Shown: positions 9,115 through 17,339 of the stretch, piece after piece
Numbering within the stretch: position 1 is the stretch's first letter
Layout of the letters: every line of letters begins with the position of its first letter
DNA from: Colwellia sp. E2M01
Lineage (GTDB): Bacteria > Pseudomonadota > Gammaproteobacteria > Enterobacterales > Alteromonadaceae
Reading direction: 5' to 3'
Assembly (NCBI RefSeq): GCF_018860585.1
Contig: NZ_JAHKPR010000076.1
Coordinates: forward strand, 12,384-76,383
Length of the DNA stretch: 64,000 nucleotides
Position numbers and translations under genes: made by a program
The notes under the pieces: model-generated
What the model was told of the DNA's origin: nothing
The model's database searches: none
The model's input: the letters and a program-made list of their open reading frames with translations, nothing else

Positions 9115-9388
9115 TAGCCGTTCTTCTATTGTAAACGGCTAAAGCGATACCAAACATAATGATGCCAACTATAAAGCAAACAATTGAACTTGCGTATATA
9201 CCAAATATTGGACTTAAAAAATCTGATACTAAATTCATTACGGCAGTATATTTATTAAAACTATTTGAAAATAACTTACCATCATCTGCCCAAGCTTTAT
9301 ATCCGCGATGGAAAGATAGTAAAGCCACAATAATATATAGGGTGATTAGAAAGCTAGATAATTTAAAACCAAAAACTTTTTGATTCAT
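9110..9388 (-). CDS. Uncharacterised 92-aa membrane protein (cassette gene)
   Basis: I do not recognise this protein. It has two predicted membrane helices (about residues 9-27 and 66-86) joined by a polar segment. The first helix has a positively charged N-terminus, and NRRTAI follows the second, so both ends are probably cytoplasmic. GGAG lies 8 nt before the ATG. The gene starts 36 nt after the R' box of a complete attC site, and its stop codon sits in the R'' box of a second, partial site, so it has the compact layout of an integron cassette. Function unknown. Confidence 0.65.
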   Translation of the reverse strand: MNQKVFGFKLSSFLITLYIIVALLSFHRGYKAWADDGKLFSNSFNKYTAVMNLVSDFLSPIFGIYASSIVCFIVGIIMFGIALAVYNRRTAI

Positions 9389-9423
9389 GTTGTTGGCTCC
9401 AAAGTCTGCAACATAATAAAGTT

Positions 9424-9522
9424 ATATAACGCCCATATTAACAGGCTAAAAATTGTGGGCTAAAATACGAACGGAGTGAGATAGCCAGCTGTTTTTAGTC
9501 CTTGTTGAATTGTCTTGTTATG
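9424..9522 (-). other. Complete integron attC recombination site
   Basis: On the minus strand the 99-nt element runs from R'' (CATAACA, 9522-9516) to R' (GTTATAT, 9430-9424). The arms pair imperfectly: AACAAGGACTAAAAA near the 5' side matches the complement of TTTTTAGCCTGTTAAT near the 3' side, with single unpaired bases of the kind that mark the bottom strand for recombination. The stop codon of the 267-aa frame falls within R''. The size, the arm design and the position between two short genes of the same orientation all fit an attC site. No integrase gene lies in the window. Confidence 0.75.
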
Positions 9523-10303
9523 TTTCTTTGTTATAGGCCCAATGTTTATCAATATTGTATTTAGTTTTACACTTGTCACATGAAATGTGGGATGGAACTT
9601 TTAACTTATAATAATTTATAAATATGGACTCACCGCACTCACAATCGATCACAAATTGATTCGGTTTAAATTTATACTTTCCATCAATTTCTTCCTCACA
9701 AACATACATCATTCCACAATTTTCTTTTAAACAACGAATTGCTTTACCGACTTTTAATGTATCTGCATTGTGATAAATCTTATGCTTACAATCTTCACAT
9801 TCAAAACTGACAGTTTTACCTAGTCTCATATCGAATGTCGTATTTACAATCGGTTCTATACGTTTAATGAACTTTTCTAACGTAGTTTGTAATTTTTGAG
9901 AAGCACTCAAATATGAATTCTGCTTTGAGATTGTTGGAGTATGTAAATAATATCCAAGCTTATTATAGATTTTCTTAATTTCTTTTAAGGTAAGAGTTTC
10001 ATGATTATCCTGGAGAATAAGCTTATCTCGATCACCATTTCTATCTTCGCTGTAAATTTTTACAGAGTAACTCTGATCCGCAGTTGGCTCCATTTCTAAT
10101 AGAAACTCATAGACCCTCTTCGGCAACCATTCTTGAAATTCAGATTCAGGCACTACCTTCTTGTATGTCTTCAATTTTGAATAACAAATAGATTCGATGC
10201 ATTGCCTCAATTCTAAGCAAGCGTACCTCAAAGCTACTGTTTCTTTTCTTTCAACTAATTCTTTTGCACGTTCAAAACAATCACGTTTATGAAAGCTAAT
10301 CAT
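9518..10303 (-). CDS. Uncharacterised protein with a HEPN-like N-terminus and two zinc ribbons (cassette gene)
   Basis: I do not recognise this 261-aa protein. The N-terminal two-thirds is helical, with TVALRYACLELRQCIE and a later GYYLHTP, a pattern like HEPN/DUF4145 domains. The C-terminus has two Cys-pair zinc ribbons: CEDC paired with a Cys of RCLKENC, then CECG with CDKC. The frame is open from 10321, but AAGGAG lies 6 nt before the ATG at 10303. An R' box (GTTATGT, 10324-10318) lies just upstream, the arrangement expected for the first gene of a cassette. The stop codon lies inside the next attC site. A role in nucleic-acid binding or defence is a guess from the domains. Confidence 0.65.
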   Translation of the reverse strand: MISFHKRDCFERAKELVERKETVALRYACLELRQCIESICYSKLKTYKKVVPESEFQEWLPKRVYEFLLEMEPTADQSYSVKIYSEDRNGDRDKLILQDNHETLTLKEIKKIYNKLGYYLHTPTISKQNSYLSASQKLQTTLEKFIKRIEPIVNTTFDMRLGKTVSFECEDCKHKIYHNADTLKVGKAIRCLKENCGMMYVCEEEIDGKYKFKPNQFVIDCECGESIFINYYKLKVPSHISCDKCKTKYNIDKHWAYNKET

Positions 10304-10317
10304 TCGGGCTCCTTGAA

Positions 10318-10324
10318 ACATAAC
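10318..10324 (-). other. R' box at the upstream edge of the first cassette
   Basis: GTTATGT on the minus strand has the form of an attC/attI crossover box and lies 14 nt before the start codon at 10303. A possible matching R'' half (ATAACAG, then GGCTAA) lies about 200 nt further upstream near 10510-10521. It pairs with CTGTTAT at the edge, but the distance is longer than a usual attC. Confidence 0.4.
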
Positions 10325-10675
10325 AGCTTATTATCAAGACCTCTCTGTAATGTCAGTCTCATAAATATAATTAATTTATATTTAATACCCCATATATTCA
10401 ATAATTTAGAAAGTATAAAAACATATAATACAAATTTTTTGGCTATTACTGAGAAGTCTCTTTAACATATAAAAGTAGATAAGATATAGAAGTTTTAATT
10501 ATCAATTAGTTAGCCTGTTATTTTCTTACTGTTGCCATATTGCTAAGATTTATCAGTAATACGGCAATATAATTTAAAAAAAATATTATTAGCAATATAG
10601 CTATGCTCTTTAATTAAAATTACCTATGGGTTATGTCAATAATAAGTTCACAGCTGCCATTGATTAACTGAGCAA
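10325..10675. other. AT-rich spacer between the cassette island and the CorA-like gene
   Basis: No coding frame, integrase remnant or RNA gene can be seen in these 351 bases. The only structure of note is the possible far half of a degenerate attC site near 10510-10521. Confidence 0.5.
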
Positions 10676-11647
10676 TTACAACCAACGCTTTCTTTTAAAA
10701 ACAGCAATCAAAACAACAGAAATAACCGCCATTACCCCAAGTAAAATAAAATAGCCGTTTTCAAATTTAAGTTCGGGGATATACTCAAAGTTCATTCCGT
10801 AAATACCCGCCAGAAACGTTAACGGTACAAATAGCGCGGTGATCACCGTTAATATTCGCATTGTTGAGTTTAATTGATGCGAGGTTATCGACATATAACC
10901 ATTAATTAAATCGCCACAAATATCGTAATACATTTGCGATAAGCTTAATAAGCGATCAAGTCGTTCACGTAAATCATTGACGGTGTGAATCTCTTTTTCA
11001 GTAATTAGATCGGTTTCGTCATCTTCCATGTAAGAGTTTAACGTATCGCCAATAGTGACATGATAGCTAAAGGTACGTCTTATTTTTACTAATCGGGAAC
11101 GATGAGCGGTAATTTCTCGCATCATGTGATCGTTACCACTTACTTGAAATTTATCCTCAATAGCTTCAAGGTGCGCTTCAAAATCAAATAACTGTTGTAA
11201 ATAATTACCACAACTACTATGGAATATTTTTAACGCTAAATGAATTGGGCTACGTGCTAAGTGCTTCTCGCCAGTATTATTAAATAAGCTATTTATAGCG
11301 ACAGAGCTTTCTGCATGACAAGTAATTAAAATGCGTTTGCCAATAAACAGTCCTATTTGTACATGCTCAAAGGTTAAGTTTTGCTCTTTAGCAACAAAAC
11401 CACGGTAAAGTAGAAAAATATAATCATCAAATAATTCAACTTTAGGCGGATGTCTATCTCGTTGTGCATCACTGATAGCTAAAGCATGACAACCAAATTC
11501 TGTTAATATTTCTTTTTCCCGTGCTCGCTCAACTTTATCTAGATCAAGCCACAAGGTAGTGGTTTCATCCTGCTGCCATTGAGCAATTAATTCTTCCCCA
11601 CCTGTTTTTGTCGGTGCAGAAGGAGAAATCAACATACATTTGATCAT
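10676..11647 (-). CDS. CorA-family divalent cation channel (CorA/ZntB-like)
   Basis: The 323-aa protein has the CorA layout: a cytoplasmic alpha/beta N-terminal domain, a long stalk helix (about 180-255) and two C-terminal membrane helices. The signature YGMNF follows the first of these (LTVITALFVPLTFLAGIYGMNF), and the protein ends in a basic tail (FKRKRWL). CorA proteins form pentamers that pass Mg2+ or, in the ZntB branch, Zn2+. YGMNFEYIPEL is closer to the short CorA-like/ZntB group than to E. coli CorA (YGMNF-MPEL is shared by both), so the substrate is not certain. The gene is divergent from the DUF21 gene. Confidence 0.88.
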   Translation of the reverse strand: MIKCMLISPSAPTKTGGEELIAQWQQDETTTLWLDLDKVERAREKEILTEFGCHALAISDAQRDRHPPKVELFDDYIFLLYRGFVAKEQNLTFEHVQIGLFIGKRILITCHAESSVAINSLFNNTGEKHLARSPIHLALKIFHSSCGNYLQQLFDFEAHLEAIEDKFQVSGNDHMMREITAHRSRLVKIRRTFSYHVTIGDTLNSYMEDDETDLITEKEIHTVNDLRERLDRLLSLSQMYYDICGDLINGYMSITSHQLNSTMRILTVITALFVPLTFLAGIYGMNFEYIPELKFENGYFILLGVMAVISVVLIAVFKRKRWL

Positions 11648-11844
11648 GGTAAATCCTTAGAAATCAGTATCGAAAATAATACACGGCGATAATAAACTAA
11701 CTAAAATTGATTACCTACAATAATATTAGGCTTAACTTGCAAATAAATCTTAAAAATAAAGCTTTATAATGAGTTGTTATCTCAACAGTTAACCTTGATA
11801 ATCCAGTTTTAAATACATTACATACTGCTAATTAGGATCACAAC

Positions 11845-12870
11845 ATGTCTACTGAAATTATCATCTGGTTAGGTATTGTTATTTGCATCACCCATTCAGC
11901 TATTTTCTCAGGATTAAACCTTGCCTTTTTTTCTATCAGTCGTCTGCATTTAGAAGTAGAAACCAAGAAAGGTAATAAAGCCGCACAAAAAGTATTGAAG
12001 TTAAGAGATGACTCTAATTTTTTACTCTCAACTATTTTATGGGGCAATGTTGGTATTAATGTTTTATTAACTATGCTGTCAGATTCTGTTTTAACTGGCG
12101 TAAGCGCATTTTTATTTTCAACTATCGCTATTACTATTATTGGCGAAATAACTCCACAAGCTTATTTTTCAAGACACGCATTAAAAATGGGTAGCTTATT
12201 AGCACCTGTTATTCGCTTTTATCAATTTCTGTTTTATCCGGTTGCAAAACCGACAGCACTCATTTTAGACGGTTGGTTAGGAAAAGAAGGTATTACTTAT
12301 CTTGAGGAAAGTGAGTTAAGAAATATTATTCGTCAGCACATTACCGCTGAAGAAGCAGATCTTAACCAAGTAGAAGGTATCGGTGCATTAAATTTTTTTG
12401 CCTTAGATGAAATCCATGTAACGCAAGAAGGGGAAATATTAGATCCTAAATCTGTTATTGCGCTACCCACCAAATTAGACTTACCTATAATTCCTAGCAT
12501 ACAACAAACAGCTGAAGATCCTTTTCTTTGTTTAGTAAATCAAACCAATCATAGCTGGGTTATTTTAACTAATGAAGCAGGTTACCCTTTACTTGTACTA
12601 GATGCTGATGGCTTTTCACGTGCAGCGTTATATCAAAAAGAAGGATTTGATCCTTATAATTATTGTCATCGCCCTGTTGTTATCACCGATGAAACCACTC
12701 CGCTTAATGAAGCCATATTACAGATGAAGGTAAACACTTCTACAGATAAAAATTTTGATGGGGTTATTGAGCATGACGTTTTATTAATTTGGGGCGAAAC
12801 TAGACGTATTATTACTGGCGCAGATATTTTCGGATTACTGCTCAAAGGTATGCTACCTGTGGTAAAGTAG
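11845..12870 (+). CDS. DUF21 (CNNM/CorC-like) membrane protein
   Basis: The 341-aa protein has the CNNM transmembrane DUF21 domain in residues 1-150, with the family pattern FSGLNLAFFSISRLHLEVETKKG and the GEITPQAYFSRHAL segment. Degenerate CBS-like sequence follows (about 185-335: EIHVTQEGEI, then GVIEHDVLLIWGETRRIITGADIFG). It lacks a C-terminal transporter-associated domain. CNNM/CorC proteins are linked to Mg2+ or Co2+ efflux. The gene lies between a CorA-like gene and an MscS gene, close to mgtE, which supports a role in divalent cation balance. The ATG at 11845 follows an AGGA-type site. Confidence 0.8.
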   Translation: MSTEIIIWLGIVICITHSAIFSGLNLAFFSISRLHLEVETKKGNKAAQKVLKLRDDSNFLLSTILWGNVGINVLLTMLSDSVLTGVSAFLFSTIAITIIGEITPQAYFSRHALKMGSLLAPVIRFYQFLFYPVAKPTALILDGWLGKEGITYLEESELRNIIRQHITAEEADLNQVEGIGALNFFALDEIHVTQEGEILDPKSVIALPTKLDLPIIPSIQQTAEDPFLCLVNQTNHSWVILTNEAGYPLLVLDADGFSRAALYQKEGFDPYNYCHRPVVITDETTPLNEAILQMKVNTSTDKNFDGVIEHDVLLIWGETRRIITGADIFGLLLKGMLPVVK

Positions 12871-12924
12871 TGCATTAAAACACAAATTTAATATTAGCTA
12901 TAAATAACGAGGTATATTTTTATA

Positions 12925-13791
12925 ATGGAGTGGTTAACTACAATGTTCGATATCACAGGTTTTTCTGATTTTTTAATAAAAAATAAGTTCATTGTAACTT
13001 TTTTAGTGATTGCCACATTTTTTTTAGTTAAACATGTCATTTTAAAAATAATAAAACGTAAATCAAAAAAAGATAAACGAGCACCAATTAACACCGTAAA
13101 CAACCTTTTTACCATTTTACTTATTATTATGGTTTTTAACTTGTGGTCGGAAGAAATTCAAAAGTTTGCTTTCTCTATTGCGGCTTTTATCGTGGCAATT
13201 GTGTTAGCTACCCGCGAGTTTATTCAATGTTTTATTGGCTTTATTTATATTATCTCGAGTAGACCGTTTCGCGTAGGAGATTGGATCCAAGTAGGTCCTC
13301 ATGTTGGTGAAGTGCATTCAACCGATTGGGCAAAATTAACCTTGCTTGAAGTGAACCAAGATGACTATCAATATACGGGTAAAACACTCTATGTGCCGAA
13401 TAGCAGTTTAATCACCTCGGTCATTAAAAACCTTAACTTTCTTAAACGTTATGCGATGCATCACTTCACTATTGTACGAGATGAAAGTGTCAACCCTTTT
13501 GATTTTTTAGATATTTTATATGAAAAAGCAAACTCATATTGTGATGGTTTTAGAGATGTTGCGGTGCGTTATAATCATCTTATTGAAAATAGATTAGATG
13601 TTAAGATTTCAGGGCCTAAACCGCATATTCAAGTAGCCACATCAGATATAGGCGATACTCAGGTATTTTTCACTATTTTTTGTCCGACCGAAAGTGCAAT
13701 GAAGATTGAGCAAGAGTTAACGAAAGATTTTTTAAACTTGTGGTTTGAGCGTAAAGCAATAAAAGAACAAGAGAAAGAGCAGGCTCAATAA
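12925..13791 (+). CDS. MscS-family mechanosensitive ion channel
   Basis: The 288-aa protein has two N-terminal membrane helices (about 20-42 and 60-78), a third pore-lining helix (84-108) and the MscS beta domain with the signature RPFRVGDWIQVGPHVGEVHSTDWAKLTLLEV, then YVPNSSLIT. The soluble vestibule runs to about residue 270. MscS channels release osmolytes when membrane tension rises. The gene lies 54 bp after the DUF21 gene on the same strand. A second in-frame ATG at 12943 is possible; 12925 is kept because a GAGG element lies upstream. The beta-domain sequence differs clearly from the second MscS gene at 17340-18212. Confidence 0.88.
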   Translation: MEWLTTMFDITGFSDFLIKNKFIVTFLVIATFFLVKHVILKIIKRKSKKDKRAPINTVNNLFTILLIIMVFNLWSEEIQKFAFSIAAFIVAIVLATREFIQCFIGFIYIISSRPFRVGDWIQVGPHVGEVHSTDWAKLTLLEVNQDDYQYTGKTLYVPNSSLITSVIKNLNFLKRYAMHHFTIVRDESVNPFDFLDILYEKANSYCDGFRDVAVRYNHLIENRLDVKISGPKPHIQVATSDIGDTQVFFTIFCPTESAMKIEQELTKDFLNLWFERKAIKEQEKEQAQ

Positions 13792-13821
13792 TATTATTGT
13801 TCATTATCAACAAGCCCAATA

Positions 13822-13847
13822 GTAATCATCTAGTTTTAGATGATTAC
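13822..13847. terminator. 11-bp hairpin between convergent mscS and mgtE
   Basis: GTAATCATCTA and TAGATGATTAC form a perfect 11-bp stem with a GTTT loop, 30 bp after the mscS stop. There is no T-run on either side, so termination activity is uncertain. Confidence 0.35.
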
Positions 13848-13927
13848 TGACTCATTGCCACGCGGAGCATGGGTATTAAGTGCCTGAGAAGCGGTGAATT
13901 CATTTAATTTTTCTCCCCTGCTCAGCC

Positions 13928-15295
13928 CTATAATAAGAACATACTTCCCAAACCTAAAAACACCAAGAAGCCGACTACATCAGTAACCGTTGTCAATAAT
14001 ACCGAGCCTGATAAAGCGGGATCTATGTTTAATCGGTTTAATATAGACGGTATCAACACACCTGACGCTGCTGCTGCAATTAAATTACCGAGAATGGCAA
14101 CACCTAATACCAAGCTGATACCAAGATCGTTAAACCAAAGATAAGTAATACTGCCAATAATAACAGACCAAATAATACCGTTGGTTAAACCCACTTTTAA
14201 CTCTTTAATCAGTAACGCTTTTAAGTTAGCTTCGGTAATTTGTCCTAACGCTAACCCTCTAACAATAAGTGTTAAGGTTTGACTACCTGAAATACCGCCC
14301 ATAGAAGCAACCACTGGCATTAATACTGCCAGTAATACGACTTGTTGTAATGTCACTTCAAATAAGCCAATAACGCCTGATGCTAAAAAAGCAGTAAGTA
14401 AATTAATACCTAACCAAATACCTCGGTTTTTAGCACTTTGCGATACCGTTGCAAATAAGTCTTCGTCGTTATTTAAACCACCCGATTGATTTAACTTTTT
14501 AGCAGCTTCAGCTTCTTTAAAATAATAAGCAGAGGCAACAGTAAAACGCCCCATAAACAGGCCTGATTCATCACACACAGGTAACGACATTTTTTCAGAT
14601 AAAATTAACGCTTCTGACGCTTCTTCTACCTCAGTAGTCGCATTTAACTTTAAGAAGTTAGGTTCAATTAAATCACTTAATATGGCTGAGTCATCAGCAT
14701 TAAGCAGCGTATTAATATTAACAACCCCGGTTAATATGCCTTGTTTGTTTACCGTATAAAATTCATCGGTATAAATGTTTAAGCCTTTTTTAATTAAGCG
14801 TTTAGCGCTGGTTACTTTAAGCTTTTCAGAAATACGTACATAGTCATAATCGAGATTATGACCTAATTCACTTTCATCATATTGTTGTGCTTGTTGATAA
14901 AGTGCTTTTTGCGATTCATCTAACTGTTTAATGGCATACGTTAAAAAGCGATCAGGTAATGCTTCAGCTATTTCTAATAACTCTTCAAGATCAATTTCCG
15001 CCAGTAGCTCAAAACATTGTTCATCCGATAAAACATCAACCAACCATAAACGTGTTTCGTTTTTTACTTGAATGAAAGTAATGCGCTGAATGTCGATAGT
15101 AAAATGCGACCAAACAGCAAGTCTTTTATCAAGAGGTACCGCCTCAATTAATAATGGGTATTGATCATTGAATAAAGTGGTATCTAAGTTTTCAAGAAGA
15201 CTATTGAGCTCAGTACCACTTTTACTCGCTAAAATATCATTTATTAACAGAGGTAATTGATCGACTGTGTTTTCACTCATTATTTGTTCACTCAT
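13928..15295 (-). CDS. mgtE: MgtE magnesium channel
   Basis: The 455-aa protein shows the MgtE order: an N-domain of helical repeats (about 20-130), a CBS pair (about 140-265, with LPVCDESGLFMGRFTV) and five C-terminal membrane helices with the pore signature LMPVVASMGGISGSQTL and a later GNLIAAAASG. MgtE is a homodimeric Mg2+ channel gated by cytoplasmic Mg2+. The frame opens with a GTG at 15298 directly before the ATG at 15295; ATG is preferred. The SLC13-type gene lies 108 bp upstream on the same strand. Confidence 0.93.
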   Translation of the reverse strand: MSEQIMSENTVDQLPLLINDILASKSGTELNSLLENLDTTLFNDQYPLLIEAVPLDKRLAVWSHFTIDIQRITFIQVKNETRLWLVDVLSDEQCFELLAEIDLEELLEIAEALPDRFLTYAIKQLDESQKALYQQAQQYDESELGHNLDYDYVRISEKLKVTSAKRLIKKGLNIYTDEFYTVNKQGILTGVVNINTLLNADDSAILSDLIEPNFLKLNATTEVEEASEALILSEKMSLPVCDESGLFMGRFTVASAYYFKEAEAAKKLNQSGGLNNDEDLFATVSQSAKNRGIWLGINLLTAFLASGVIGLFEVTLQQVVLLAVLMPVVASMGGISGSQTLTLIVRGLALGQITEANLKALLIKELKVGLTNGIIWSVIIGSITYLWFNDLGISLVLGVAILGNLIAAAASGVLIPSILNRLNIDPALSGSVLLTTVTDVVGFLVFLGLGSMFLL

Positions 15296-15406
15296 CACTT
15301 TTATTCATATTCCTTATTTTCAACGCTTGGAAATAGTTGTTTTCAATATTATTACTTTAAAAGGTGGCTGCTCACGTAAAAATAATACTTAAACCTAAAC
15401 TTAAAC

Positions 15407-17248
15407 TTAAAGATACAGCCAGTTTAACAGGAAGGATAAAGTTACCCACATTAATAAAATTAATGGAATACCAACTCGCATAAAGTCAGAAAATTGGTAA
15501 CCACCAGCATTCATTACCAATAAATTAGTTTTATAAGCCATAGGTGTGGCGTAACTTAAGTTAGCACCAAATAAAACCGCTAATATAAAGGGCTCTGCTG
15601 GTAGGTTTAATTGACTAGCCACCGAAATAGCAATAGGCGTTCCAATAACCGCGGCCGCATTGTTTGAAACAATATTGGTTAATATCGCTAATAACAACAT
15701 TAATGAAGCTAAAATACCGCCTGGTGGCAAGCCAAAGGAAACACCTACAAAAACTTGTGCTATATATTCCGCCCCCCCTGTTACCATCATAGCTGAGCCT
15801 AACGCCAGCGATGCCGCTACAATTAAAATGACTTGGGTACTTAATGCTGAAGAAGCTTCTTCCCAATTTAAACATTTAGTCAGTAATAAAATTAACACTC
15901 CCAAAATAGAGCTAATTTCAATAGGCAAAATACCTAACGCCGAAATAACAACAACAGCAAACAAAGTCCCTAAAGCAATAGGTGCTTTACTGGTTTGAGG
16001 AAGCGATTCCGCGCCATCAATAGTTAAAAAGCCTTGTCTTGATTTTAACACCTTAATTTGCTCTGTTTCACCTTGTACCAATAACACATCACCAATTCTT
16101 AATCGTGTATTACCAATACTACTACGCCCTATTTCCATCGCTTTACCGGCTCTATGTAGAGCAACAACTGACACTGCATATTTTTGAATAAAGTGCGCTT
16201 GTTGTAAGGTTTTACCTACTAAGCCAGAGCCTGAAATAATAACAACTTCAGCAAGGGTTTGTTTCTCTGCTTTTAACGGGTGCTCATCATCAACTTTATT
16301 GATCCCTGAAAACAAAGTAGCTTTGAGTACTGTTTCGTATTCTTTTAAACGATCTGGGTAATCATGTACTTTTAATCTATCGCCAACAGTTAATACGGTA
16401 TCAGGTAAGGGAATAATATTACGGCTGTCTGGACCACGCTGTACACTTTCAATTTTAATTTGGCCGTCAGTCAACGCGATTACATCGGCAATAGTTTTCT
16501 CGTTAATAAGACTTTCTTCATTGATATTTAAATACGCACTAAATAACCGTGGCGAAATGTCTGGCATGGTTGGCACTCGGCGCGGTAGTAGTTTTGGCGC
16601 AATTAACCATAAGTAAATAACCGCAACCACAGAGGCAATAAGTGCAGGTTTAGCAAAATCAAAAAGCCCAAACTCTACAACGCCCATATTTTTAGCAATA
16701 CTCACAACTAATAAGTTTGTTGAAGTACCAATGGTCGTAACCATGCCGCCAACCAGTGTTGCTAACCCCATAGGCAATAACATTGGCGATGAGTCACTTT
16801 TTGTGCGTATTGAAACACTAATTAAAATAGGCAATAAAAGCACAACAACAGGAGTGTTATTGATAAAAGCACTTAATGTTCCGGCTAAAATAAGGGTTAA
16901 CAATAATGATAATGCTGGGCTAATTTTCCATAACTTTGCTAAATATCGACCAATGGGCTCAAGCGCGCCGGTGCGAACAATACCTGAGCCTATAATCATC
17001 AAAGCACATACAGTTACTAAAGCTTCATGACCAAAACCAAAAAATAAAGAGCTTGCTTCAAAATGTTTTTCGTCCGCTTGATAAAACGGAAAGACCGAAA
17101 AAAATACACATAAAACAGTAATAACGGCTAACGATGACGTTTCTAAAGGCACGTCATCTCGGCGAAATAAATATAAGGCAAAGACGGTAATTAATAAAAC
17201 CGCTAGCGCATGATAATTAGGTAGGTCTGGAATATTCAAAAGTAACAC
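15407..17248 (-). CDS. SLC13-type sodium/anion symporter with TrkA-C domains
   Basis: The 613-aa inner-membrane protein has two halves of membrane helices that flank a cytoplasmic region with two RCK/TrkA-C domains (about 205-415; LKVHDYPDRL and VLLVQGETEQI mark their ends). Each half carries an SLC13/ArsB-type hairpin: NNTPVVVLLLP with GTSTNLLVVSI, and NNAAAVIGTPIAIS. Proteins with this layout are described as sodium-coupled sulfate, dicarboxylate or other anion symporters. The substrate cannot be read from the sequence. The gene sits between mscS and mgtE in the same orientation. Confidence 0.88.
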   Translation of the reverse strand: MLLLNIPDLPNYHALAVLLITVFALYLFRRDDVPLETSSLAVITVLCVFFSVFPFYQADEKHFEASSLFFGFGHEALVTVCALMIIGSGIVRTGALEPIGRYLAKLWKISPALSLLLTLILAGTLSAFINNTPVVVLLLPILISVSIRTKSDSSPMLLPMGLATLVGGMVTTIGTSTNLLVVSIAKNMGVVEFGLFDFAKPALIASVVAVIYLWLIAPKLLPRRVPTMPDISPRLFSAYLNINEESLINEKTIADVIALTDGQIKIESVQRGPDSRNIIPLPDTVLTVGDRLKVHDYPDRLKEYETVLKATLFSGINKVDDEHPLKAEKQTLAEVVIISGSGLVGKTLQQAHFIQKYAVSVVALHRAGKAMEIGRSSIGNTRLRIGDVLLVQGETEQIKVLKSRQGFLTIDGAESLPQTSKAPIALGTLFAVVVISALGILPIEISSILGVLILLLTKCLNWEEASSALSTQVILIVAASLALGSAMMVTGGAEYIAQVFVGVSFGLPPGGILASLMLLLAILTNIVSNNAAAVIGTPIAISVASQLNLPAEPFILAVLFGANLSYATPMAYKTNLLVMNAGGYQFSDFMRVGIPLILLMWVTLSFLLNWLYL

Positions 17249-17339
17249 CCTGTCTTTAAATGAATGACGGCTCTATTGCTTTAATATTAATACGTAATTT
17301 TAGTTATATACGTTTTATCGGAAATAAATTAATAACTTT

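Noticed and set aside
9159-9383. Plus-strand 74-aa frame opposite the 92-aa cassette gene
   Set aside because: The minus-strand frame has the ribosome-binding site, membrane-protein pattern and cassette layout; this frame has none.
15615-15998. Overlapping frames inside the SLC13-type gene
   Set aside because: Shadows of a long membrane-protein gene in other frames, with no start-site support.
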